Assembly (NCBI RefSeq): GCF_900129795.1
Contig: NZ_FQWW01000010.1
Location: 62,001 to 126,000 of the forward strand
From: Flavobacterium sp. CF108
GTDB lineage: Bacteria; Bacteroidota; Bacteroidia; Flavobacteriales; Flavobacteriaceae
DNA: 64,000 nt
Direction: 5' to 3'
Shown: in pieces, positions 8,520-16,916 of the stretch
Position numbering within the stretch: the stretch's first letter is position 1
Layout: each line of letters starts with the position of its first letter
Translations under genes and position numbers: made by a program
Notes under the pieces: model-generated
Database searches by the model: none
The model's input: only the letters and a program-made list of their open reading frames with translations
Told to the model about the DNA's origin: nothing

Positions 8520-9668
8520 TTATTTAGGCATTTCAATTGAGCTTTGTAAAATTCCTTGTGATATTAAGTTAATTTTTCCAGAATCACTTAGAGTGATGTA
8601 GTCAATTTTAAATAATGGGTTAGGGTGTTCGAATAATGTTCTAGGAACACTTCCTTTATATAACAATAATTTGTTTCCAATTATTTCTAAGTATTCTTTA
8701 GTAGATGTGAAATTATTAAATTTAATATTTGCTAAAAATTCCCCCTCTTGTTTACAATCCTTATAATTGTATAATTTTAACTTATTTACTTCTACAAAAA
8801 GTGAATAATTGTCATTTGGTGAACTTAATTTATTATTTCTGTCTAATCGTTCGCCGGGATATAAACTTAATTTTAAGTCACGAGGATATTGTTTTTCAAT
8901 AAATCTCTTATCAATTTCTGATAGATCATTTTGAGCAGTTACACCTATTCCGTCTAATGTTATAGAACTTGGGATGTAATAATGCATTATTGATAATGGG
9001 TCATATTTGCTATAGTTTGTACGATTAATATCGGTTTTTTCTATTATCTGGCGATCTACTTCTTCTTGACTATACTGATCGAAATATTTATAGGCTTTTG
9101 CTCTATTCCATGCTATAGTTGAAGTGGGGTTTTTCATTTCATGATATAACCCTAAAGCATGTCCAAATTCATGTAATATTGTTCTTCTGGCTGCTTCTTC
9201 ATTAAAGCTTTTCGAAACTTGTCCTAACCTCATTGTAGGTAGTTTTTGTTGTTGCGGGGTATTAGTGTATTTTCCCATATATGACCATGCACCTGCTCCC
9301 TGTATAATAGCAATTCTAATGTCTGCATTTTCCGTAGCTGGAACAAATTCAAACTTAAGATTAGCATACTTAGTCCATTCAACAGCAATTCTTTTAACTA
9401 TGTCATGATCTGTAACGTCTCCATCTAAAAACTTAATTCGAATTGTTTGACCTGTTTTCCAACCGGTCCAAGACTCGATGGTACTTCCTGATTTCGCAGT
9501 TTTATTGTTTTGTGCATGAACATCTGGAATTTGATTTCGAAGATCAAAGGAACATAGGTACATTTCTTCGTTTAAAGGTTGCTCAGTTGTTTCTGAATGA
9601 TCATCACTTGAGCATGAAATTGTAAGCTGAGAAATAATCGCGGCTAAGAATAAAGATTTTTTAATCAT
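8520..9668 (-). CDS. Astacin-like (M12A) zinc metalloprotease lipoprotein
   Basis: A 382-residue lipoprotein with Cys19 followed by SSDDHSE. The zinc site HEFGHALGLYHE is at residues 166-177 (HExxHxxGxxH, with the astacin-specific final E), and a Met-turn SIMHY is at 226-230, so the catalytic core looks intact. About 150 residues after it are beta-rich and unrecognised. The leader MIKKSLFLAAIISQLTISCSS is homologous to that of the 444-residue lipoprotein, at DNA level 48 of 67 positions by my count, although the mature proteins are unrelated. Probably anchored at the cell surface and acting on peptides or proteins outside the cell. Confidence 0.87.
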   Translation of the reverse strand: MIKKSLFLAAIISQLTISCSSDDHSETTEQPLNEEMYLCSFDLRNQIPDVHAQNNKTAKSGSTIESWTGWKTGQTIRIKFLDGDVTDHDIVKRIAVEWTKYANLKFEFVPATENADIRIAIIQGAGAWSYMGKYTNTPQQQKLPTMRLGQVSKSFNEEAARRTILHEFGHALGLYHEMKNPTSTIAWNRAKAYKYFDQYSQEEVDRQIIEKTDINRTNYSKYDPLSIMHYYIPSSITLDGIGVTAQNDLSEIDKRFIEKQYPRDLKLSLYPGERLDRNNKLSSPNDNYSLFVEVNKLKLYNYKDCKQEGEFLANIKFNNFTSTKEYLEIIGNKLLLYKGSVPRTLFEHPNPLFKIDYITLSDSGKINLISQGILQSSIEMPK

Positions 9669-9846
9669 GGTTTATAGTTATTAAATTAATTCAAATCAAA
9701 CGAGTTCTGATTTGAACAGGCAATATAATAAAAATAAGTATTTTACCTACAATTTAATTGTTAAAAAGTAAGTTTTTTATGTATAAATATATAAATGCTT
9801 TAAAAAAATATATAATTAAATTCTATTACAGATTAGTAGAACTTTT

Positions 9847-9854
9847 TACCTTTG
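9847..9854 (+). promoter_or_regulatory. -7 box of the alpha/beta hydrolase
   Basis: TACCTTTG matches TAnnTTTG 24 nt before the ATG at 9879. No convincing -33 element. Confidence 0.4.
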
Positions 9855-9878
9855 TTATAAGATAAAAATCAATTATAA

Positions 9879-10643
9879 ATGTTATACTCAAAAATAGAAG
9901 GCGAAGGAAAACCATTTATCATCATGCATGGATTTCTTGGAATGTCTGATAATTGGAAAACCTTGGCAGGACAGTATGTCGAAGCTGGATTTCAGGTTCA
10001 TATTTTAGATTTAAGAAACCACGGACGCAGTTTTCATTCTGACGAATGGAGTTATGAAGCGATGGTTCAGGATGTTTTTGAATACTGTCAGGCAAACCAG
10101 TTAACTAGAATTGATATTCTTGGACATTCGATGGGCGGAAAAGTGGCTATGCTTTTTGCAGCAACCCATTCAGATCTTGTAGATAAATTAATTGTGGCAG
10201 ATATTGGTCCGAAATTTTACAAACAGCATCATCAGGATATTTTGGCAGGTTTAAATGCAGTTGATTTTTCTGTAAAACCAAGCCGAAATGACGTTGAAGC
10301 AATCGTTGCCCAATATGTTTCTGATTTTGGAACACGCCAGTTTTTATTGAAAAATTTATATTGGAAAGAACCGGGACAACTTGCTTTCCGTTTTAATTTG
10401 GAAGTTTTTAATAACAATCTCGATGCTATCGGGAAACCTTTGGCAGAAAATTTAGTTTTTAATAAACCTGCTTTATTTATTAGAGGAGGGGAATCTGGAT
10501 ATATTTTAGATGCAGATTTAGATGAAATAAGAAAGCAGTTTCCGAGTTTTAAATTAGAAACTATTCCAGGTGCAGGACATTGGCTTCATGCCGAAAACCC
10601 TAAAATGTTTTTTGAACTGACAACCGAGTTTTTGAAAGAGTAA
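9879..10643 (+). CDS. Alpha/beta hydrolase (YbfF-like esterase)
   Basis: A 254-residue cytoplasmic hydrolase without signal peptide. It has the oxyanion-hole HGFLG motif (17-21), the nucleophile elbow GHSMGG with Ser84, and the catalytic His in AGHWLHAENP near residue 234. The DLRNHGRS segment after strand 4 and the overall length match YbfF-type short-chain acyl esterases. The substrate cannot be inferred from sequence. It is a single gene followed by a gap and the sterol-desaturase-like gene, each with its own -7 box. Confidence 0.88.
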   Translation: MLYSKIEGEGKPFIIMHGFLGMSDNWKTLAGQYVEAGFQVHILDLRNHGRSFHSDEWSYEAMVQDVFEYCQANQLTRIDILGHSMGGKVAMLFAATHSDLVDKLIVADIGPKFYKQHHQDILAGLNAVDFSVKPSRNDVEAIVAQYVSDFGTRQFLLKNLYWKEPGQLAFRFNLEVFNNNLDAIGKPLAENLVFNKPALFIRGGESGYILDADLDEIRKQFPSFKLETIPGAGHWLHAENPKMFFELTTEFLKE

Positions 10644-10750
10644 TTTTTATAATGCTTTAGCCTTTAGTAATATAGGTAAATTGATAGTGTGCTATTAATT
10701 AAAGAAATCTTAAAAATAAGAATTTACCTACATATAAACATTAAAATTCA

Positions 10751-10758
10751 TAAATTTG
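10751..10758 (+). promoter_or_regulatory. -7 box of the sterol-desaturase-like gene
   Basis: TAAATTTG (then C) matches TAnnTTTG. Transcription would begin near 10764-10766, which excludes the TTG at 10763 as start and favours the ATG at 10787. Confidence 0.5.
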
Positions 10759-10786
10759 CCTTTTGAATTTTAATGTTTATAATTTA

Positions 10787-11716
10787 ATGGATTTCAATTT
10801 TTATAATTTATTTGACGAAAGTGGTTTAGGGTTGATTTATTTGTATTCCTCTCCATTTTTTGCACTTTTGATTTTTGTCGAAATGCTCTTTAGTCATTTT
10901 GGTAAAAAGAACCTGTATACTAAAAATGATGTTTTTGTAAATGTCACATTTGCGGTGCTTAATTTTGCATTAGATTTTATAATGAAATCATTTGCTTTTG
11001 GGGTTATGTTTTTCTTTTTTCAACACCGCATTTTTTCTTGGAATACACACATTTGGTATTACTGGGCTGCTGTTTTTTTACTGCAGGATTTCGCTTATTA
11101 TGTATTGCATGTTGTAGATCATAAATCGCGTTTTTTTTGGTCAGTACATATTACACATCACAGTTCAGAATACTATAATATTTCTACAGGATTCAGATCG
11201 CCTGTTTTTCAGCCGCTTTACCGTTATTTGTATTTTTCTCCTTTGGCTTTTTTAGGTTTTAATCCTTGGCATATTATGGCGGCTTATGCATTGTTTCAGG
11301 TTTATGGAACTTTGGTACATACACAAAGTATAAAAAGCATGGGTGTTTTAGAATGGGTTTTAGTGACGCCATCGCATCATCGGGTGCATCATGCCAGAAA
11401 TATCAAATATCTAGACAAAAACATGGGTATGGCATTAATAATTTGGGATAGAATGTTTGGAACTTTTCAGAAAGAAGAACCAGAAATACCTGTAAAATTT
11501 GGAATTTACCCAAAGCCAAAAGATGATAGTGCTTTTGAGAATTTGTTTTACGAATGGAAAAAAATGTGGAAAGATATAAAACAGCCTAACATCGGCTGGC
11601 AAAACCGATTGAAGTATGTGTTTTATGCTCCTGGCTGGAAACCAAACGGACAAGGAAAAACAGTAAAAGATTATCAAAGAGAATATAAATTGAATCAAAA
11701 TAATATGCTGCAGTAA
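10787..11716 (+). CDS. Sterol desaturase / fatty acid hydroxylase superfamily membrane protein
   Basis: A 309-residue integral-membrane di-iron enzyme. Several membrane spans precede and surround the histidine clusters HVVDH, HITHH and HRVHH (about residues 114-210), which bind the two irons in this superfamily. I chose ATG 10787 rather than the in-frame TTG at 10763 because a -7 box at 10751-10758 places the TSS downstream of that TTG. The soluble C-terminal tail is basic. The lipid substrate is unknown. Confidence 0.87.
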   Translation: MDFNFYNLFDESGLGLIYLYSSPFFALLIFVEMLFSHFGKKNLYTKNDVFVNVTFAVLNFALDFIMKSFAFGVMFFFFQHRIFSWNTHIWYYWAAVFLLQDFAYYVLHVVDHKSRFFWSVHITHHSSEYYNISTGFRSPVFQPLYRYLYFSPLAFLGFNPWHIMAAYALFQVYGTLVHTQSIKSMGVLEWVLVTPSHHRVHHARNIKYLDKNMGMALIIWDRMFGTFQKEEPEIPVKFGIYPKPKDDSAFENLFYEWKKMWKDIKQPNIGWQNRLKYVFYAPGWKPNGQGKTVKDYQREYKLNQNNMLQ

Positions 11717-11803
11717 CCTGAAAATTTAATTCAAGAAACCATTTCTGAGTAAATATTTAGATAAAAAATCATTACTTTTATTAAAATTTTAAAAGAAAAA
11801 GTT

Positions 11804-12148
11804 ATGAAATTATTACTTAGACTTCTTGTTACTGCTGCTTTGGTTTTATTAATCTCTAACTTATTACCGGGCGTTGTTGTTACCAGTTTTGGAACAGCAA
11901 TAATAGTAGCAGTGGTTCTAGGATTATTAAATCTTTTTATAAAACCAATTTTGGTGATATTAACTTTGCCTGTTACAGTAATTACGCTGGGGCTATTTTT
12001 ATTGGTCATCAATGCCATAATTATTATACTTTGTACTTATATTGTGGGAGGTTTTGCGGTTGAATCATTCTGGACAGCATTATTTTTCAGCATTATTTTA
12101 TCTATTCTTCAGTCAATTACTTACAAAATATTGGGAGACGATAAATAA
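11804..12148 (+). CDS. Holin-4 superfamily membrane protein (phage_holin_4_2)
   Basis: A 114-residue, very hydrophobic protein with four predicted membrane helices (about 5-25, 28-50, 56-80, 88-110) and the family pattern LNLFIKPILVILTLPVTVITLGLF. Despite the family name these chromosomal proteins are not evidence of a prophage, and nothing phage-like surrounds it. It is a monocistronic gene ending before the hairpin at 12203-12237. Confidence 0.85.
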   Translation: MKLLLRLLVTAALVLLISNLLPGVVVTSFGTAIIVAVVLGLLNLFIKPILVILTLPVTVITLGLFLLVINAIIIILCTYIVGGFAVESFWTALFFSIILSILQSITYKILGDDK

Positions 12149-12198
12149 ATCAAAATTAAAAGCACATAAAACTGCTTCAAATACAATAGATTAAAAAC

Positions 12199-12229
12199 TT
12201 GGTTGGGTTGCAAAAATTTTATAATTTTG
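12199..12229 (+). promoter_or_regulatory. Promoter of tig
   Basis: TTG (12199-12201), 20 nt, then TAATTTTG (12222-12229), a full match to the Bacteroidota consensus; the start codon is at 12264. The -7 box lies inside the hairpin at 12203-12237. Confidence 0.7.
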
Positions 12230-12237
12230 CAACCCAA
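12203..12237 (+). terminator. Hairpin overlapping the tig promoter
   Basis: Perfect 13-bp stem TTGGGTTGCAAAA with TTTTGCAACCCAA, 9-nt loop, followed by TTTTATT. It is plausible as the terminator of the holin-like gene. Its right arm also holds the tig -7 box. Confidence 0.6.
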
Positions 12238-12263
12238 TTTTATTATGTAAATTAAAGAAGAAG

Positions 12264-13586
12264 ATGGATATTAAAAGAGTAGCAACAGACGCTGTGAATG
12301 AAACAATTGTATTGACAGTTGTTCACATGGATTATAAAGGTCAGGTAGCAAAAAGAATAAACGAAAAAATGCCATTGGCTACCGTAAAAGGTTTTAGAAA
12401 AGGACAAGTTCCTAAAGATCTTGTTGAAAAACAATACGGAAAAGCAATTAAGCAGGAAGAAATTAAAAAAGTAGTTGATTTGGCTTTAGAGCGTTTTGTT
12501 CAATCTGAAAGATTAAACCTTTTAGGAACTCCTCTTGCTAAAGAAAATGAAAACTTTGACTGGGATGCTGAAGAACTAACTTTTGAATATGAAATTGGTT
12601 TGGTGCCAAACTTCGAAATTAATTTAGAAGCTAAAAACAATATCGTTAAATATATCGTTACTGCTGATGATAAATTAATCGACGGACAAGTAGAGCGTAT
12701 CCAAAAACAATTTGGAAAAGCAATTCCTCAGGATAAAGTAGATGCTGATTCAGATTTAACGGGAACTTTTACAAACGAAGAAAAAGGTATCAGCAATACA
12801 ACTACAATTTCTGTTTCTACATTCAACAAAAAAGCTGGGGATAAATTCATTGGTAAAAAAGTTGGAGATGTTGTTAAAGTAAGCACAAAAGGTTTATTTG
12901 AAGACGATCACCAATTAATGGATTACTTAAAAGTATCTCATGATGACGTTCACGGTTTAGATATTGAAGTAAACTTTACAATCGAAGCGATCAACGGTGC
13001 TGAATTGGCAGAATTAAACCAAGATTTATTTGATAAACTTTTTGGTGAAGGAAAAGTAGCTTCTCTTGAAGATTTAAAAGCTAAGATTAAAGAAGATGCT
13101 GAATCACAATTTGCACAGCAAGCTGACCAAAAATTATTATTAGACGTTCAGGATTTCTTAATCGAAAACACAAAATTTGATTTACCAGCTGAATTCCTTA
13201 AAAAATGGTTACAAACTGTTGGAGAGAAAAAACTTTCTGCAGAAGAAGCTGAAGTTGAATACGCAAGATCTGAAAAAGGTTTACGTTTTCAATTAATCGA
13301 AGGAAAAGCAATGGCTCAAAGTAATATCCAAATTACATTTGAAGATTTGAAAGAGTTTACATCAAACGCAATCAGACAGCAAATGGCTCAATTTGGACAA
13401 ACAAATCCAACTGACGAAGAAGTTCAGGGAATCGTGGCTAGAGTTTTATCTAACCAAGAAGAAGTGAAAAGACTTTCTGAGCAAGTTGTAGCAGCTAAAT
13501 TGTTAGATTTATTCAAAGAGAAAGCAAATCCAACAACTAAAGAAGTTACTTACGAAGAATTTATTGCAGCTTCTTACGGAGAATAA
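12264..13586 (+). CDS. tig: Trigger factor
   Basis: A 440-residue ribosome-associated chaperone that shields nascent chains. The N-terminal ribosome-binding domain carries the variant signature GFRKGQVP (about residues 45-52; the common form is GFRxGxxP). A central FKBP-like domain spans about 150-250 (NEEKGISNTTTISVSTF...VNFTIEAI), and a helical C-terminal chaperone domain follows. The central domain is divergent, as usual in Bacteroidota. It stands upstream of clpP and clpX, the classical proteostasis order, but a strong terminator at 13703-13737 separates it from clpP. Confidence 0.95.
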   Translation: MDIKRVATDAVNETIVLTVVHMDYKGQVAKRINEKMPLATVKGFRKGQVPKDLVEKQYGKAIKQEEIKKVVDLALERFVQSERLNLLGTPLAKENENFDWDAEELTFEYEIGLVPNFEINLEAKNNIVKYIVTADDKLIDGQVERIQKQFGKAIPQDKVDADSDLTGTFTNEEKGISNTTTISVSTFNKKAGDKFIGKKVGDVVKVSTKGLFEDDHQLMDYLKVSHDDVHGLDIEVNFTIEAINGAELAELNQDLFDKLFGEGKVASLEDLKAKIKEDAESQFAQQADQKLLLDVQDFLIENTKFDLPAEFLKKWLQTVGEKKLSAEEAEVEYARSEKGLRFQLIEGKAMAQSNIQITFEDLKEFTSNAIRQQMAQFGQTNPTDEEVQGIVARVLSNQEEVKRLSEQVVAAKLLDLFKEKANPTTKEVTYEEFIAASYGE

Positions 13587-13904
13587 ATTTTAGTCTAAAG
13601 TCGAAAGTTATAAAGTCAAAAGTTGACGAGAATACTGTAAAAGCTCTATTTCAAAATTTAAGATTTTATTACAGAAACTGAAAGATAAAAAAAGTTATAT
13701 TTGAGCGTCAAAAGATATTTTTGACGCTCTTTTTTTTATTATATAATCTTGTAATTTTGAATTATTATTTCTTAAATTTCCAAGTATAAAACTTTAAAAA
13801 TAAAAAAGAAGACAAATTGGCATCCTTTATAAAAAGGTATGAACTTTGTTTAATTCGTTTAAGTCACTTTCAGACTTTAGACTTTCAAACTTTAAACTAA
13901 AAAT
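13587..13904. other. Intergenic region tig-clpP
   Basis: 318 nt without a gene. It contains the tig terminator and a likely clpP promoter (TTGG at 13817-13820, then AACTTTG ending at 13848). The outer parts are imperfectly inverted copies of each other (AGTCTAAAGTCGAAAG near 13591 and GACTTTAGACTTTC near 13873). A TATATTTG box sits directly before the terminator hairpin and is probably fortuitous. Confidence 0.6.
13703..13737 (+). terminator. Terminator of tig
   Basis: 11-bp perfect stem GAGCGTCAAAA with TTTTGACGCTC, 5-nt loop, followed by eight T. Confidence 0.9.
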
Positions 13905-14579
13905 ATGAACTACGGTAAAGAATTCAAAAAATTTGCTACAAAGCACCAAGGAGTGAACGCTATGTACTATGACAAAATCATAGCAGCGATGAACCCAACG
14001 AATATGACTCCATATATCATTGAAGAACGTCAGTTGAATATTTCTCAATTAGACGTTTTTTCAAGATTAATGATGGACAGAATTATCTTTTTAGGAACAG
14101 GTATCGACGACCAAATCGCTAATATCGTTCAGGCTCAGTTATTATTTTTAGAAAGTGCTGATGCATCAAAAGATATTCAGATTTATTTAAATTCTCCAGG
14201 AGGAAGCGTTTACGCAGGATTGGGAATTTATGACACAATGCAATTTATTAAACCAGACGTAGCTACAATTTGTACAGGAATGGCAGCTTCTATGGGAGCA
14301 GTTTTATTATGTGCAGGAGCAGCAGGAAAACGTTCGGCTCTGCCACATTCACGTGTAATGATTCACCAGCCATCTGGAGGAGCACAAGGTGTTGCAACAG
14401 ATATGGAAATCAACTTACGCGAAATGTTGAAATTAAAAGATGAATTATACAACATCATTTCTCAGCATTCAGGACAAACTTTTGATAAAGTTCACAAAGA
14501 CAGTGAGCGTGATTACTGGATGATTGCTGAAGAAGCAAAAGAATACGGAATGATTGATGAAGTATTGAGAAGAAGCTAA
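13905..14579 (+). CDS. clpP: ATP-dependent Clp protease proteolytic subunit
   Basis: 224 residues. The catalytic triad is visible as Ser129 (GMAASMGA), His154 (MIHQPSGGAQG) and Asp203 (ERDYWM). ClpP forms the two-ring peptidase chamber fed by ClpX. The N-terminal ~25 residues (MNYGKEFKKFATKHQGVNAM) are longer than the mature protein needs and probably include a processed propeptide. clpX follows at 14746; the 166-nt gap contains palindromic sequence, so clpX may also have its own promoter. Confidence 0.97.
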   Translation: MNYGKEFKKFATKHQGVNAMYYDKIIAAMNPTNMTPYIIEERQLNISQLDVFSRLMMDRIIFLGTGIDDQIANIVQAQLLFLESADASKDIQIYLNSPGGSVYAGLGIYDTMQFIKPDVATICTGMAASMGAVLLCAGAAGKRSALPHSRVMIHQPSGGAQGVATDMEINLREMLKLKDELYNIISQHSGQTFDKVHKDSERDYWMIAEEAKEYGMIDEVLRRS

Positions 14580-14587
14580 AAATTAGT

Positions 14588-14735
14588 TTCGGGTTTCAAG
14601 TTTTAAGTTGCTGTAGTTAACTTGAAACTTGAAACATCTTAAACTTGAAACAAAAATAAATAAGTTAATAAGTTACTAAGTTTTTGAGGTTTTAGTGATA
14701 AATCTCAGAAACTTAGTAACTTTGCAGCTTAGTAA
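14588..14735. repeat. Imperfect palindromes between clpP and clpX
   Basis: Two imperfect inverted repeats: GTTTCAAGTTTTAAGTT with AACTTGAAACTTGAAAC, and AAGTTACTAAGTTTTTGAG with CTCAGAAACTTAGTAACTT. A TAACTTTG box (14717-14724) lies in the second right arm, 22 nt before the clpX start, and could be its -7 element. Confidence 0.5.
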
Positions 14736-14745
14736 CTAAAAAAGA

Positions 14746-15978
14746 ATGGCTAAAGTAGTATTAGAATGTTCGTTTTGTGGAAGAAAAAAGCCAGAAACTA
14801 ATTTATTAATTGCCGGTATTAATGCACATATTTGTGATAAGTGTATTGAACAGGCACACGGAATTGTTTTAGAAGAATTAAAATCAAGTGGAAGCGCGAA
14901 ACTTGTTGGCGACTTAATTTTAAAGAAACCAAAAGAAATCAGAGCTTTCCTGGATCAATACGTTATTGGTCAGGACCAGACAAAAAAAGTAATGTCGGTT
15001 GCGGTTTATAATCACTACAAACGTTTAATGCAGCAGCAATTAGACGATGAAGTAGAGATTGAAAAAAGTAACATCATTATGGTGGGGCAAACCGGAACAG
15101 GAAAAACATTGGTTGCTAAAACAATTGCAAAAATGTTAGATGTTCCGTTGGCTATTGTTGATGCAACGGTATTAACAGAAGCTGGTTATGTTGGAGAAGA
15201 TGTTGAAAGTATTTTAACTCGTCTTTTACAAGCTGCCGATTATGATGTAACCAAAGCAGAAAGAGGAATCGTATTTATTGATGAAATTGATAAAATTGCC
15301 CGTAAGAGCGATAATCCATCGATAACACGTGACGTTTCTGGTGAAGGTGTACAACAAGCTTTATTGAAACTATTAGAAGGAACAGTTGTAAACGTACCGC
15401 CAAAAGGAGGACGTAAACACCCAGACCAAAAATTTGTTGAGGTAAATACTCAAAATATCCTGTTTATTGCAGGTGGAGCTTTTGATGGAGTAGAACGTAT
15501 TATTTCTAAACGTTTAAACCGTCAGGCAGTTGGATATTCTACTTCTAAAAATGTAGACAATATCGATAAAAATAATCTGCTTCAATATATTATCCCAAAA
15601 GACATTAAAGATTTTGGTTTGATTCCGGAGATCATTGGTCGTTTACCGGTATTGACACACATGGATCCTTTAGATAAAGAAACACTTCGTGCTATTTTGA
15701 CACAGCCTAAAAATGCATTGGTAAAACAATATCAGAAATTATTTTTAATGGATGAAGTTGAATTTACAATTACCGATGAAGCTTTAGATTTTATTGTCGA
15801 CAAAGCATTAGAATACAAATTAGGCGCGCGTGGATTACGTTCGCTTTGTGAAGCAATCTTGACAGATGCAATGTACGAATTGCCAAGTTCTGACGATAAA
15901 GTTTTATTAATCGATAAAGATTATGCAGAACATACTTTAAGTAAAAACTTATTGAAGCGAATGGAAATTGCTTCGTAA
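14746..15978 (+). CDS. clpX: ATP-dependent Clp protease ATP-binding subunit ClpX
   Basis: 410 residues. An N-terminal zinc-binding domain has cysteines at 8, 11, 30 and 33 (CSFC...CDKC) for adaptor binding. The AAA+ module has Walker A GQTGTGKT (114-121) and Walker B GIVFIDEIDKIA. The pore-loop and sensor segments are in normal order, and the C-terminal small domain has ARGLRSLCEAIL. It unfolds substrates and passes them to ClpP. A terminator follows at 16029-16060. Confidence 0.98.
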   Translation: MAKVVLECSFCGRKKPETNLLIAGINAHICDKCIEQAHGIVLEELKSSGSAKLVGDLILKKPKEIRAFLDQYVIGQDQTKKVMSVAVYNHYKRLMQQQLDDEVEIEKSNIIMVGQTGTGKTLVAKTIAKMLDVPLAIVDATVLTEAGYVGEDVESILTRLLQAADYDVTKAERGIVFIDEIDKIARKSDNPSITRDVSGEGVQQALLKLLEGTVVNVPPKGGRKHPDQKFVEVNTQNILFIAGGAFDGVERIISKRLNRQAVGYSTSKNVDNIDKNNLLQYIIPKDIKDFGLIPEIIGRLPVLTHMDPLDKETLRAILTQPKNALVKQYQKLFLMDEVEFTITDEALDFIVDKALEYKLGARGLRSLCEAILTDAMYELPSSDDKVLLIDKDYAEHTLSKNLLKRMEIAS

Positions 15979-16028
15979 ATTTCATATCACTTTGTCAAAG
16001 TTTTAAACTTTAATAAATTTCATTATCA

Positions 16029-16060
16029 AACCTGTTCATTTATTTGAGCAGGTTTTTTTT
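16029..16060 (+). terminator. Terminator of clpX
   Basis: 10-bp stem with one G-T pair (AACCTGTTCA with TGAGCAGGTT), 6-nt loop, then a run of T. Confidence 0.85.
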
Positions 16061-16109
16061 ATACTTTTAAAGTAAGATTTCCGTTTCGGATTTTGCGTAA
16101 ATTGTAAGC

Positions 16110-16763
16110 ATGAAAAATATGATTTTTGTAATTGGTTTAGCTTTGATTTTATCTTGTAATCAAAAAGATAAAAAAGAAACAATGGTTTCTAAAAATGAAA
16201 ACAAAATAGAAGTAATTGAAAAAGAGAAACCTCGTGTTGAAGTTGATTACAGCAAATTTTATAAAGAAGCGAAACAATACTGCCTTCAAAATAATTTGAA
16301 TAAGGATAAATTTATTTTAATCGATCTAGGATTGCATTCTGGTTTAAAGAGATTTTTTATTTATGATTTCAAGAAAAATCTAGTTGTAAAATCATCTATG
16401 GTAAGCCACGGTTGTGGCGACAATAGATGGGGCGCAACAGTAACTAAAGAAAAACCGCAGATTAGTAATGAATTTGATTCGCATTGTTCCTCGCTCGGTA
16501 AATATGTCATTTTAGACAGAGGTGTAAGTCAATGGGGAATTAAAGTGAATTATATTTTACAAGGAAAAGACAAAACAAATTCAAATGCAAGAAACCGCGC
16601 CATAGTTTTGCATTCCTGGGAAGCAGTTCCTGAAAATGAAGTTTATCCAGAAGGAACGCCGGAAGGCTGGGGCTGCCCGGCAGTTTCAAACGAAAGCATG
16701 AAAGAAATTGACGAACTTTTAAAAACAAATAAAAAAGTCCTGATGTGGATTATTAAATCGTAA
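16110..16763 (+). CDS. Murein L,D-transpeptidase catalytic-domain lipoprotein (YkuD_2 type)
   Basis: 217 residues with a lipobox (LALILSC, Cys16) and a lysine/glutamate-rich linker to about residue 50. The catalytic domain shows SMVSHGCG (near 100), YVILDRGVSQWGIKVNYILQG and the active-site block IVLHSWEA...GWGCPAVS, where the Cys is the acylated nucleophile of YkuD-type transpeptidases. It would form or edit L,D-crosslinks in peptidoglycan from the periplasmic face. Single gene. Confidence 0.85.
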   Translation: MKNMIFVIGLALILSCNQKDKKETMVSKNENKIEVIEKEKPRVEVDYSKFYKEAKQYCLQNNLNKDKFILIDLGLHSGLKRFFIYDFKKNLVVKSSMVSHGCGDNRWGATVTKEKPQISNEFDSHCSSLGKYVILDRGVSQWGIKVNYILQGKDKTNSNARNRAIVLHSWEAVPENEVYPEGTPEGWGCPAVSNESMKEIDELLKTNKKVLMWIIKS

Positions 16764-16807
16764 GCGTTTGAAAGATTTTTTCTAATGAAAATAAAATGTC
16801 TTAAAAT

Positions 16808-16875
16808 AGCCCTGATCGAAACGGCATCCTTTTGCTGTGGGGTTCACAGCAAAAGATATAGTGTAGAGCAGGACT
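16808..16875 (+). ncRNA. Structured intergenic element, copy A (short form)
   Basis: Starts 45 nt after the transpeptidase stop and in the same direction. The apical stem TTTTGCTGTG/CACAGCAAAA closes a GGGTT loop. The basal stem pairs CCTG (16811-16814) with CAGG (16869-16872). Conserved single-stranded flanks GATCGAAACGGCATCC and GATATAG are shared with three other copies in the window (22010-22098, 49765-49846, 61868-61950). Possibly the Flavo-1 RNA family; not confirmed. Confidence 0.6.
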
Positions 16876-16916
16876 GAAGGTTCTTATAAAAAACGAAATT
16901 TCTGCTCCTAAATAAA

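Noticed and set aside
11731..12018. 95-codon minus-strand frame over the holin-like gene
   Set aside because: The plus-strand protein has four clean membrane helices and a known family pattern; the opposite frame does not.
11804..12148. Holin-family protein as evidence of a prophage
   Set aside because: No other phage gene nearby; this family is a common chromosomal membrane protein in Bacteroidota.
13695..13737. TATATTTG directly before the tig terminator as promoter of a tiny RNA
   Set aside because: No -33 element, and the transcript would consist of the terminator only.
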